The translations under genes and the position numbers were made by a program. A model generated the notes under the pieces. The model was not told the origin of the DNA, did not search any database, and saw only the letters and a list, made by a program, of their open reading frames with translations. A DNA stretch of 35,045 bases. Source: Candidatus Methanofastidiosia archaeon (lineage in GTDB: Archaea > Methanobacteriota_B > Thermococci > Methanofastidiosales > NM3). Shown here in pieces: positions 18,997 through 27,350 of the stretch (its first letter is position 1; every line of letters begins with the position of its first letter). Location of the stretch: NCBI GenBank assembly GCA_016930445.1, contig JAFGGT010000065.1, positions 1-35,045 of the forward strand, read 5' to 3'.

Positions 18997-19524
18997 TTAT
19001 TCGTCCTTGAAGTTGTTCTTGTAAGCATCCGTGGACAGATAACTGTTCTCCACGTAATCGAAAGGTATCGTCTTGACCCATCCTGCCTTCTTGAAGATGT
19101 CCATGAAACATGCCCCAACAATGGTCGTGCCTTCATGCGAAAGGATCTCTATCGCGCCTTTCACCTCTTCGATCTCCCACTTCTCCGGCATTGCCAACCC
19201 GCCCAGGATGACGACTATGTCCACCTTTTCAATGTTCGCTGGTCTGGCCTCCACCCTGTGTTTCCCCAAATAGAGCTCGTAGGCCGTCTTGAAGTCAGAT
19301 TCAGGTATGTAGTACTTCTTCTCGCACATGTCCCTTACTACATAAACGAAAAAATCTACCAGAGGGGTGCAGGTGTACGGGATGCCTATGAAAGCGATGC
19401 TCGACCTGCTCTCGCAGCTCATTACTATATTGGCGAACGAATTTAGCATTCCCTTTATCCCAGGTGCCTTTTGTATGTCCTCTATGTTACCACTGCCTTT
19501 TTTGCAATAAATTATGTGCTTCAT
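18997..19524 (-). CDS. DUF2124 family protein
   Basis: GIPYTCTPLVDFFVYVVRDM; VDIVVILGGLAMPEKW; GACFMDIFKKAGW; start MKHIIYCKKGSG at 19524. Confidence 0.7.
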   Translation of the reverse strand: MKHIIYCKKGSGNIEDIQKAPGIKGMLNSFANIVMSCESRSSIAFIGIPYTCTPLVDFFVYVVRDMCEKKYYIPESDFKTAYELYLGKHRVEARPANIEKVDIVVILGGLAMPEKWEIEEVKGAIEILSHEGTTIVGACFMDIFKKAGWVKTIPFDYVENSYLSTDAYKNNFKDE

Positions 19525-19611
19525 TTTTATTGTTTTCCCTAAAGGCGGCTTCATGCCCCATACCCAAAACCTTATATGAAAATGCATACTATCTTCGAAA
19601 GGTTGATGATA

Positions 19612-20556
19612 ATGGCCCATTTCACGATAGGAGTGCTTGGACAGCAGGATAACGATTTCTTGAAGAGATTAGGCAACAAGGGTACCATTAACGATATAGA
19701 GTTCAGGAACTTCTCTACTGAGAGGGACCTTTTCACATATTGCTCCCCAAAGTCTGACAAGGTCGCCCCCTTGATGCAGATAATGGGCATCATCGACTTT
19801 CCTGTCTTGGTTTTCGACAAGCCGAACAGCTATCTTGGCGAGGCGGTGCTGGCCGTGGACGCCAGAAAGTTCGAGAATGGCATAATATGCGTATCCGAGG
19901 AGTTCGGGGAGGAAAGGGCGAGGAAGTTGATAGAGGGCAGCAATCTGGAGTCCTATGACCTTCTGCCAATGGATGCTGACTCATTGAAGGATCATCTGGC
20001 CTCAAAGGAGTTCCAGGCCACTATTGCGGCCCCTGCAGGGCCAACTAAGATCCCCATTGACAATTACTTTGTGGTGAAGAGTGTCGGCACGGTCATACTT
20101 GGCGTAGTGAAGAGAGGGGAGATAGGCGTCTATACCAAGCTTTCCATATATCCCGATGACATAGATGTGCTCGTGAAATCGATCCAATGCCATGACAAGG
20201 ACGTCAGGAACGCCACTACGCTCCAAAGGGTCGGTCTCTCCCTTAAAGGTGTCAAGGTGGAAGACCTCAAACGTGGCAACGTAATCGCGCAGAAGGGGAG
20301 CATGATGGTATCCAAGTCCATGAGGGTGGGACTGGAGAGGAACAAGGTGCTAAAGGGCGCGATATCGGAAGGGGACAGCTTCTTCGTATCCATTGGGCTT
20401 CAGTCGCCGGTTGGGAGGATAGTATCGATCGATGGCGACGTTCTTACTATCGACCTGGAAAGGGAAGTGGCCTACGATGCCTCTGACAGGGCAATACTTG
20501 CTCTGACCACGCCCAAGCCCCCGAGGATAATAGGCGGCGGGAACATCATAATCTGA
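19612..20556 (+). CDS. aSelBL-like elongation-factor homolog with degenerate GTPase domain
   Basis: Domain II/III PIDNYFVVKSVGTVILGVVKRGEIGVYTKLSIYP...RVGLSLKGVKVEDLKRGNVIA; N-terminal GVLGQQDNDFLKRLG in place of a P-loop; no DxxG or NKxD. Confidence 0.8.
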   Translation: MAHFTIGVLGQQDNDFLKRLGNKGTINDIEFRNFSTERDLFTYCSPKSDKVAPLMQIMGIIDFPVLVFDKPNSYLGEAVLAVDARKFENGIICVSEEFGEERARKLIEGSNLESYDLLPMDADSLKDHLASKEFQATIAAPAGPTKIPIDNYFVVKSVGTVILGVVKRGEIGVYTKLSIYPDDIDVLVKSIQCHDKDVRNATTLQRVGLSLKGVKVEDLKRGNVIAQKGSMMVSKSMRVGLERNKVLKGAISEGDSFFVSIGLQSPVGRIVSIDGDVLTIDLEREVAYDASDRAILALTTPKPPRIIGGGNIII

Positions 20557-20569
20557 CCTTAGAGGAGAA

Positions 20570-20647
20570 TGGTCCCGACGGCCGGATTTGAACCGGCGAT
20601 TCGTGGATCTACAGTCCACTGCCCTGGCCAGACTAGACTACGTCGGG
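20570..20647 (-). tRNA. tRNA-Tyr (anticodon GTA), CCA encoded
   Basis: Reverse complement: acceptor CCCGACG/CGTCGGG + A + CCA; anticodon arm GTGGA-CTGTAGA-TCCAC; TTCAAAT loop. Confidence 0.92.
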
Positions 20648-20694
20648 GTATTTCCTAAATTACGCATTGTTTTTAAAAAGGTTTCGTTTTATGC

Positions 20695-21465
20695 TCATTT
20701 CTCATAAGGAGTGCCAAGCTCCCAGAGGTAGTGGAAGTTCCTCCTGCACCAGAAGATGAACTCCTCGTCGTTGCCCACTATATAGTTTGAGAAGTCGAAC
20801 TCTCCGCTCCTGTTCCTAAAGGAAACGTTAGCCTCCTTAAGGTCAAGCAGCCTGCCGATCATATACATCTGGTCGGCGTCGATCAGCTTTATGCTGATGC
20901 CGTTCTCTATCTGTTCATCCATATATGCCCTGGACTCTGTGTCCTCAAGGGCCTGCTTCGAGTATATGAACTTTATAGGTATCTTCCCAAGCTTGTCCTC
21001 TATGAGGGAGAGGTCTATCTTCGTGACGTTCGGATTGATCGCTCTATACTGGATGTTGCAAGACATTATGGCATCCTTCTCCTTTGCTAGGAAGTCGGTG
21101 GCGTGCATGGCCATGAAATCGACATTCTTCCAGATGCCGAAGTCCTTTAGGATCATTGGTGGTATCCTGTGTATCTGATGATCGTGCACAAAGGACTCGA
21201 ACGCCCACTTGTCGAAAGAGGGCAGGGACGATATCCTTGTTATCAGAAAAAAACCTTTCTCTGTGAGAACATAGCCGGTCCCGACCTTGTTCACTACCTT
21301 GAGCTTTAGCAGATTGTTGAGCTCTGCCGAAGCTGTTTGCCATGAAAGGCCTGTCTTTTTCGAGATCTCCTTGCTCTTCATGAGGTTGTCGATCGATAGG
21401 GTCTTCATGATCTTGATTCTGTTCTTGCTAGAAACGAGGTATCCATAGAGCTTCATTGCCATCAC
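20695..21465 (-). CDS. wHTH transcriptional regulator, FilR1-like
   Basis: N-terminal HTH SKNRIKIMKTLSIDNLMKSKEISKKTGLSWQTASAELNNLLKLKVVNKVGTGYVLTEKG; middle HDHQIHRIPPMILKDFGIWK resembles FilR1/DUF1724. Confidence 0.65.
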   Translation of the reverse strand: MMAMKLYGYLVSSKNRIKIMKTLSIDNLMKSKEISKKTGLSWQTASAELNNLLKLKVVNKVGTGYVLTEKGFFLITRISSLPSFDKWAFESFVHDHQIHRIPPMILKDFGIWKNVDFMAMHATDFLAKEKDAIMSCNIQYRAINPNVTKIDLSLIEDKLGKIPIKFIYSKQALEDTESRAYMDEQIENGISIKLIDADQMYMIGRLLDLKEANVSFRNRSGEFDFSNYIVGNDEEFIFWCRRNFHYLWELGTPYEK

Positions 21466-21516
21466 AAGCTTTAGCTATGTTTAAAAGTATGTACTCTTTT
21501 TAATATTTGTGGTCAG

Positions 21517-21918
21517 ATGGAAAGGCATGTCGTGACATCATTTCTTGCAAAGGAGGGCCTTTTCCTGCTCTTGAAAAGGTCAATGAGGGTATCTTCCTAT
21601 AAGGGAATGTGGGCCGGGGTGTCCGGCTCGATAGAAGAAGGGGAATCTGTGATGCAGGCCGCCCTGAGGGAGGTCCGTGAGGAGACGGGCATAGGGGCCG
21701 GCTCCTTAAATGTGTCTTGTATTGGGGATACGATGAGGATACCCTATACCGAGTTCGATTGGGTGGTCCATCCGGTCCTGTTCGTCTCTGCCACTTTCTC
21801 CGTCTCATTGAACTGGGAGAACGATTCCTTCAGGTGGCTGAAAAGGGAGGAAATGGATGAATTGGAAACAGTTCCTGGATTAATTGACGCTTTAGACAAT
21901 ATTTTATCGAAAAGCTGA
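21517..21918 (+). CDS. NUDIX hydrolase
   Basis: NUDIX box GSIEEGESVMQAALREVREETGI. Confidence 0.92.
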   Translation: MERHVVTSFLAKEGLFLLLKRSMRVSSYKGMWAGVSGSIEEGESVMQAALREVREETGIGAGSLNVSCIGDTMRIPYTEFDWVVHPVLFVSATFSVSLNWENDSFRWLKREEMDELETVPGLIDALDNILSKS

Positions 21919-22132
21919 CGATTTGTCCATTATTATTATAACTGAATATTATTCTGTATATATGGAATATTATATGCCTTTGATGATGACCATATTTTGA
22001 TATCTTTAAATGTAAGAAATATTTTTTACTATAATTTAGGTTTTTTGAACAATCTTCGGTGAATAGTAATTATCATATTAATATTATTATTATATTATAT
22101 ATTCTTAGAAAGGCATTTCAATCATACGTTTA

Positions 22133-22148
22133 CGAAAACTTTTTAAAT
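22133..22148 (+). promoter_or_regulatory. Candidate BRE/TATA promoter of the Hdr operon
   Basis: CGAAAACTTTTTAAAT within the AT-rich intergenic region. Confidence 0.45.
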
Positions 22149-22207
22149 GGAAAATTGAACTCAGAACTAACATTTGATTTCTTCGTTATAGAAATCATTT
22201 TCTTTTT

Positions 22208-22298
22208 ACGGGGGAGGGAAAAGGTGAACAAAAGTGGTAATGTGTAGCAAAAAGCTAGATTTTGTCATATGCCTGACAACAATTCTTTTTCTCCCCGT
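22208..22298 (+). promoter_or_regulatory. Candidate structured 5' leader upstream of the Hdr operon
   Basis: ACGGGGGAGGGAAAAGG (22208-22224) imperfectly complementary to TTCTTTTTCTCCCCGT (22283-22298); inner hairpin TTGTCA-TATGCC-TGACAA. Confidence 0.35.
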
Positions 22299-22360
22299 AT
22301 GTATAGTTATAGCTCTTTGGAGGTATACTACTTTTAGGACGGATTTAGTAAGGTGTTAAA

Positions 22361-25300
22361 ATGAGCAAGGAAAAGAAGACCAACGTATTGGTTATAGGTG
22401 CTGGAATTACGGGTATACAATCCTCGCTAGACCTCGCCGATAAGGGTTATAGGGTTTATCTGGTTGAAAAGTCCCCATCTATTGGTGGTTCGATGGCCAA
22501 ACTGGATAAGACCTTCCCTACTAATGACTGTTCTATGTGCACGCTAGCGCCTAAGATGGTCGAGACATCTAGGCACCCTAACATTGAACTGTTGACATAT
22601 TCAGAGGTTGTAGGACTCGAAGGTACAGCAGGTAACTTCAAGGCAAAGATCAAGAAAAAGCCAAGGTACGTTATAGAGGAGAAATGTACTGGCTGTGGCG
22701 ATTGTATCGAGAAGTGCCCCACCAAGAAGCAGAACATACCGAGCGAGTTTGACCACGGTATGGGCACAAGGAAGGCAATTTACATACCGTTCGAACAAGC
22801 GTCCCCGCTTGTCGCGACGATCGATACTGAGAACTGCCTTCACTTCAAGACAGGCAAATGCGGCATCTGCCAAAAGGTCTGCCTTGCAGAGGCCATCGAC
22901 TTCGAACAAAAGGAGGAGATCATCGAGGTGGACGTAGGTGCTGTCATCGTAGCCACCGGATTCGATGTGCTTGCCCCGACTATGAGGACCGAATATGGCT
23001 ATGGCAAGTACAAGAACGTAATAACCGCAATAGAGTATGAGAGGCTAATGTCTGCATCCGGCCCCACCCGCGGACACATAGAGAGGCCGTCGGACGGCAA
23101 GAAACCTGAGAAGATAGCATGGATACAATGCGTCGGTTCCAGGAGCGGCAGGCTAGGAAATCCATACTGTTCACGCGTATGTTGTATGTATGCCACAAAG
23201 GAGGCGCTCGTTACAAAAGAGCACGACCCGGACATACAACCTTACATATTCTACATGGACCTCAGGGCCTATGGAAAGGAGTTCGAGGAGTACTACCAAA
23301 AGGCGGACTCCACCGGTGTCAAATACGTCAGGGCCCGTCCCGCTGAGGTCTTCGAGACAGACGGCGGAGACATCATGATCCGCTATGAGGACACATACAC
23401 CGGCGAGATCAAGGAAGAGAAGTTCGATCTTCTAGTCCTTTCATCTGCCATAGTGCCATCAAAATCGAACGCAGAGCTGTCCGAATCATTGGGCATAGAA
23501 CTTGACGAGAACGGGTTCTTCAAGGAATGCAATGTCGTGTCGGACCCTATGGAGAGCTCAAAGCCAGGCGTCTTTTTGGCAGGTTGCTCCCAATCCCCCA
23601 AGGACATCCCCGACTCCGTGGCACAGGGCTCTGGAGCCGCTGCGATGGTAATGGACATCTTGCCAAAGCCTGAGATCAAGCCCGTCCAGCAGATTGCCGA
23701 GAAGGTCATGCAATCTGACGAAGAGCCGCGTATCGGCGTTTTCATCTGCATGTGCGGTAAGAACATAGCAGGATACATGGATGTTGACAAGCTCTCGGAG
23801 TTCGCACTTTCACTGCCTAACGTATCCCATTCGGAGATACTCATGTTCGCATGCTCCCAGGATGCACAGGGCAAGATAAAGAAGGCTATCGAGTCTAAGG
23901 ATCTTAATCGTGTGGTAGTGGCCGCATGTACACCAAGGACCCACGAGGGCCTCTTCCAGGACACCATCAGAGAGATCGGCCTGAACAAGTACCTGTTCGA
24001 GATGGCCAACATCAGGAATCAGTGTTCCTGGGTTCACTCAACTGACCCAGAGAAAGCCCTTGAAAAGGCAAAGGAACTTGTAAAGATGTCTGTGGCAAAG
24101 GCAAGGCTTCTAGAGCCACTTAGCCAAGGTCAGATCGAGGTCGAAGGTTCGGCGCTCGTGATCGGCGGCGGAGTTTCCGGTATGAGCACCGCTTTGGCCC
24201 TTGCAGAGGCAGGGATAAAGGTCTACCTGGTCGAGAAGAAGGACAAGCTAGGTGGAATGCTCAACAATCTGACCACCCTCTACCCTTCAGATGTGAAGGC
24301 ACAGGACGTAGTTGACAAGCTGGTCGACGAGATGCAGAAGAACAAGAACATCGACGTATTGCTCAATACTGAGATAGAGGAGATCAAGGGTTACATAGGG
24401 AACTTCGAGGTAGAGGTCAAGGAGCAGGACCCACTATACAAGAACTTCGAGGAACCGCTGAAGGTCGGAACTGTCGTCATAGCCACTGGGGCAGAGCTGA
24501 TAGACCCGGCAGGCATCTACGGATATGGCTCCAGCCCGAAGATCATTACCCAGTACGAGCTGGAGGAGATGCTAAAGAAAGGCTCCTTCCCCAAGGATGC
24601 CAAGGAAGTGCTCTTCATATCCTGTGCAGGAGCCCGAGAGGACAAGGGCAGGACATACTGCTGCAGAGTGGGCTGTGGCACGATGCTGAGGAATGCGAAG
24701 GCATTGAAGAAGCTAAATCCCGATCTGAATCTATTCGTCCTTTTCAGGGACATGAGGTCTTTCGGAAAGAGAGAGGAGGAATACTATGTCGACGTCCAAC
24801 AAAACTACGGCGTCAAGTTCCTCAGATACGAGAAGGACCAGAAACCGGAGGTCAGTGTCGACAACGGCGTTGTCACGCTCAGGGTGCATGACATGCTACT
24901 TGGCGATGATCTGGAGTTCAAACCAGACCTCGTCGTGCTGACTACCCCGACCGAAGGCCAGGCGAACGACATAGCAATGATGCTCAAGGTGCCCACATCC
25001 AAGAACGGAGGCTTCTTCCTAGAGGCCCACGCGAAGATCAGGCCGCTCGACTTCGCCACTGACGGAGTATATGTCTGTGGCAGCGCGCACTTCCCCAAGG
25101 GGGTCGCAGACGCGGTGGCCCAGGCCATTGGCGCCGCCTCAAGGGCAGCTGTCCCGATATTCGAGAGGATCGTGAAGGGAGAGGCTATCGTAAGCGATGT
25201 CGACCAGGAGAAATGCATCGGCTGTGGGATATGTGTGAGCATCTGCCCCTATGGTGCGATGGCGCTGGATGATGGCAAATCACAGTCGAACAAGGCGCTA

Positions 25301-25423
25301 TGCAAGGGATGCGGTACCTGCGCATCTGCATGCCCGATGTTTGCCATTAAGATGCCCCACTTCACCGATGGCCAGATTTTTGAACAGATCAAAGCCGCGA
25401 TTGGTAAGTCCGGAGGTGCATGA
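22361..25423 (+). CDS. hdrA: HdrA-like protein, two fused FAD/NAD modules plus C-terminal ferredoxin
   Basis: VLVIGAGITGIQSSLDLADKGYRVYLVEK...FPTNDCSMC...CTGCGDCIEKCP; second module IGVFICMCGKNIAGYMD...ALVIGGGVSGMSTALALAEAGIKVYLVEK; end CIGCGICVSICP...CKGCGTCASACP. Confidence 0.9.
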   Translation: MSKEKKTNVLVIGAGITGIQSSLDLADKGYRVYLVEKSPSIGGSMAKLDKTFPTNDCSMCTLAPKMVETSRHPNIELLTYSEVVGLEGTAGNFKAKIKKKPRYVIEEKCTGCGDCIEKCPTKKQNIPSEFDHGMGTRKAIYIPFEQASPLVATIDTENCLHFKTGKCGICQKVCLAEAIDFEQKEEIIEVDVGAVIVATGFDVLAPTMRTEYGYGKYKNVITAIEYERLMSASGPTRGHIERPSDGKKPEKIAWIQCVGSRSGRLGNPYCSRVCCMYATKEALVTKEHDPDIQPYIFYMDLRAYGKEFEEYYQKADSTGVKYVRARPAEVFETDGGDIMIRYEDTYTGEIKEEKFDLLVLSSAIVPSKSNAELSESLGIELDENGFFKECNVVSDPMESSKPGVFLAGCSQSPKDIPDSVAQGSGAAAMVMDILPKPEIKPVQQIAEKVMQSDEEPRIGVFICMCGKNIAGYMDVDKLSEFALSLPNVSHSEILMFACSQDAQGKIKKAIESKDLNRVVVAACTPRTHEGLFQDTIREIGLNKYLFEMANIRNQCSWVHSTDPEKALEKAKELVKMSVAKARLLEPLSQGQIEVEGSALVIGGGVSGMSTALALAEAGIKVYLVEKKDKLGGMLNNLTTLYPSDVKAQDVVDKLVDEMQKNKNIDVLLNTEIEEIKGYIGNFEVEVKEQDPLYKNFEEPLKVGTVVIATGAELIDPAGIYGYGSSPKIITQYELEEMLKKGSFPKDAKEVLFISCAGAREDKGRTYCCRVGCGTMLRNAKALKKLNPDLNLFVLFRDMRSFGKREEEYYVDVQQNYGVKFLRYEKDQKPEVSVDNGVVTLRVHDMLLGDDLEFKPDLVVLTTPTEGQANDIAMMLKVPTSKNGGFFLEAHAKIRPLDFATDGVYVCGSAHFPKGVADAVAQAIGAASRAAVPIFERIVKGEAIVSDVDQEKCIGCGICVSICPYGAMALDDGKSQSNKALCKGCGTCASACPMFAIKMPHFTDGQIFEQIKAAIGKSGGA

Positions 25424-26175
25424 TAATGGCAGACGAAAAGTTTGAACCTAAGATTGTGGCTTTCACTTGTAATTGGTGTTCATATGCAGGAGCAGACCTT
25501 GCCGGTACGTCCCGTATACAATATGCGCCCAACATGCGCATAATACGCGTGATGTGCTCTGGCAGGGTTGAACCCAACTTCATTTTGGAAGCGTTCCAAC
25601 AGGGGGCCGACGGAGTATGTGTCCTAGGCTGCCACTTTGGAGATTGCCACTACATAAGTGGGAACTATGAAGCTAACAGAAGGATGGAGCTCCTTACCAA
25701 GCTCTTCAAACACATGGGGCTTGATGAGGGCAGGATAATGATCGAATGGGTCTCCGCATCCGAGGGTGAGAGATTTTCACAGGTCGTCAACAAATTCACG
25801 GAACAGGTCAGGGAACTAGGGCCTCTTCCAGAGGGTTACGCGGACAAGATCGCCCTTCTCAGGGGAGCTATCGAGGGAGAGAGGCTGAGGATAGTCCTTG
25901 GATCGACAAAGAGGGCGTTTGACAGCGGAGGCGTCGAGGAAGAGAAGTACAACAACGCTCTCTTCGACATAGCTAGGGACGAGATAGACAGGGTCAAGAT
26001 GTTCAAGGCCCTTGACAAGGCGGATGCCCCCCTTACGGTGCCTCAATTCTCAGAGATGACCGGCATACCGAAGATGACTATCTGGAGGCATGTCCTTTCC
26101 ATGACGAGGAAGAACATACTCGAGGCCGTCGGCGAGGAACATCACTACATGCTGTATCAAAGGAGGGCTGTGTAA
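25420..26175 (+). CDS. MvhD/FlpD-type iron-sulfur protein with C-terminal wHTH-like extension
   Basis: FTCNWCSYAGADLAGTSRIQYAPNMRIIRVMCSGRVEPNFILEAFQQGADGVCVLGCHFGDCHYISGN; C-term APLTVPQFSEMTGIPKMTIWRHVLSMTRKNILEAVG. Confidence 0.85.
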   Translation: MIMADEKFEPKIVAFTCNWCSYAGADLAGTSRIQYAPNMRIIRVMCSGRVEPNFILEAFQQGADGVCVLGCHFGDCHYISGNYEANRRMELLTKLFKHMGLDEGRIMIEWVSASEGERFSQVVNKFTEQVRELGPLPEGYADKIALLRGAIEGERLRIVLGSTKRAFDSGGVEEEKYNNALFDIARDEIDRVKMFKALDKADAPLTVPQFSEMTGIPKMTIWRHVLSMTRKNILEAVGEEHHYMLYQRRAV

Positions 26176-27350
26176 TGGTTATAAAGGACGAGGAGATGGA
26201 CTTCGAGTTCTCAAAGAAGCTCGAGAAAGAGCTTGCCAACAGCTTTGCCAAGTGCTTCCAGTGCGGTACATGTACAGCAAGGTGTCCGGGCGGAATTATA
26301 TCCGATTACAGGACGAGGAAGTTCATGAGAATGGCCCAGCTTGGCCTCAAGGACAAGATACTCAGTTCCGACGAGATATGGAACTGCACCACGTGTTCCA
26401 CGTGTAAGATCCTCTGCCCATGGGAGGTCGACCCGCTCTCAACGATATTGAAGCTGAGAAGGGAAGCTGTCAGGGCCGGTCACGAGAACAAGAAGCATGA
26501 CCCATTGGTAAAGAGCCTTGCCAACTACGACAACCCCTGGCTGCAACCTAGGTCCGCTAGGAGGAAATGGTACAAGGGGCTCGATGTCGTGGACCTTACA
26601 GAGAATCCAGGCGGAGCCGACGTGCTCTACTATGTTGGCTGCACTGCCACATTCGACAAGAGGCTTTGGGGAATGGCCAGGGCAGTTATCAGGGTTCTAG
26701 GAAAGGCTGGCATCAAGGTCGGTGTTCTCGGCAAGGACGAGAAGTGTTGCGGAGGTACGGTCCGCGGTGTAGGCCATCCCGAGATGTTCGAGGCTTTGGC
26801 GAAGCAGAACGTTGAGGACTTCAACAAGGCGGGCGTCGACACGGTCATCTTCTCCTGCCCAGGGTGTCTCAACACTATCAAGAACACTTACAAGGCAGAG
26901 CAGATGGGCGAGATCAAGCCAAAGCTTGTTCACGTGGTCGAATTCGTTTCCCAACTGATAAAGGATGGCAAGTTGAAGCTTGACAAGGATGTCAAGAGGA
27001 TTGTCACTTACCATGACCCATGTCACTTGGGTAAGCACTGCGAGGTCTTCGATGCCCCACGTGATATCCTAAAGGCCATCCCTGGACTTGATTTCAGGGA
27101 GATGAAGTTTATAATGAAGGATTCCTGGTGTTGCGGCGCCGGTGGGGGCGTAAAGACGGCCTACCCGGAGCGTGCGACGGAATTGGCGGTAAATCGTCTG
27201 AATCAGGCGGAGGAGACGGAGGCGGACACGATATGCAGTGCCTGTTCATTCTGTTACCAGAACCTGTTGGACGGATTGGTCGCCAAGAAGGATTCCAAGA
27301 TGGAGATGAAAGACGTTATGGAAATCTTAGCGGAGGCGATTGAGGAATGA
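26175..27350 (+). CDS. HdrD-like protein (HdrC ferredoxin + HdrB CCG domains)
   Basis: CFQCGTCTARCPGG, CTTCSTCKILCPWEVDP; CCGGTVRG...CPGC; DPCHLG...CCGAGGG...CSACSFC. Confidence 0.88.
   Translation: MVIKDEEMDFEFSKKLEKELANSFAKCFQCGTCTARCPGGIISDYRTRKFMRMAQLGLKDKILSSDEIWNCTTCSTCKILCPWEVDPLSTILKLRREAVRAGHENKKHDPLVKSLANYDNPWLQPRSARRKWYKGLDVVDLTENPGGADVLYYVGCTATFDKRLWGMARAVIRVLGKAGIKVGVLGKDEKCCGGTVRGVGHPEMFEALAKQNVEDFNKAGVDTVIFSCPGCLNTIKNTYKAEQMGEIKPKLVHVVEFVSQLIKDGKLKLDKDVKRIVTYHDPCHLGKHCEVFDAPRDILKAIPGLDFREMKFIMKDSWCCGAGGGVKTAYPERATELAVNRLNQAEETEADTICSACSFCYQNLLDGLVAKKDSKMEMKDVMEILAEAIEE

Noticed and set aside
18844-19446. 200-aa plus-strand ORF opposite satP and DUF2124
   Set aside because: Antisense to two recognisable genes and crosses their AT-rich intergenic promoter; no domain seen.
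22059-22247. 62-aa ORF upstream of the Hdr operon
   Set aside because: AT-rich low-complexity translation, start in a promoter-like region and no ribosome-binding site evident; better explained as leader DNA.
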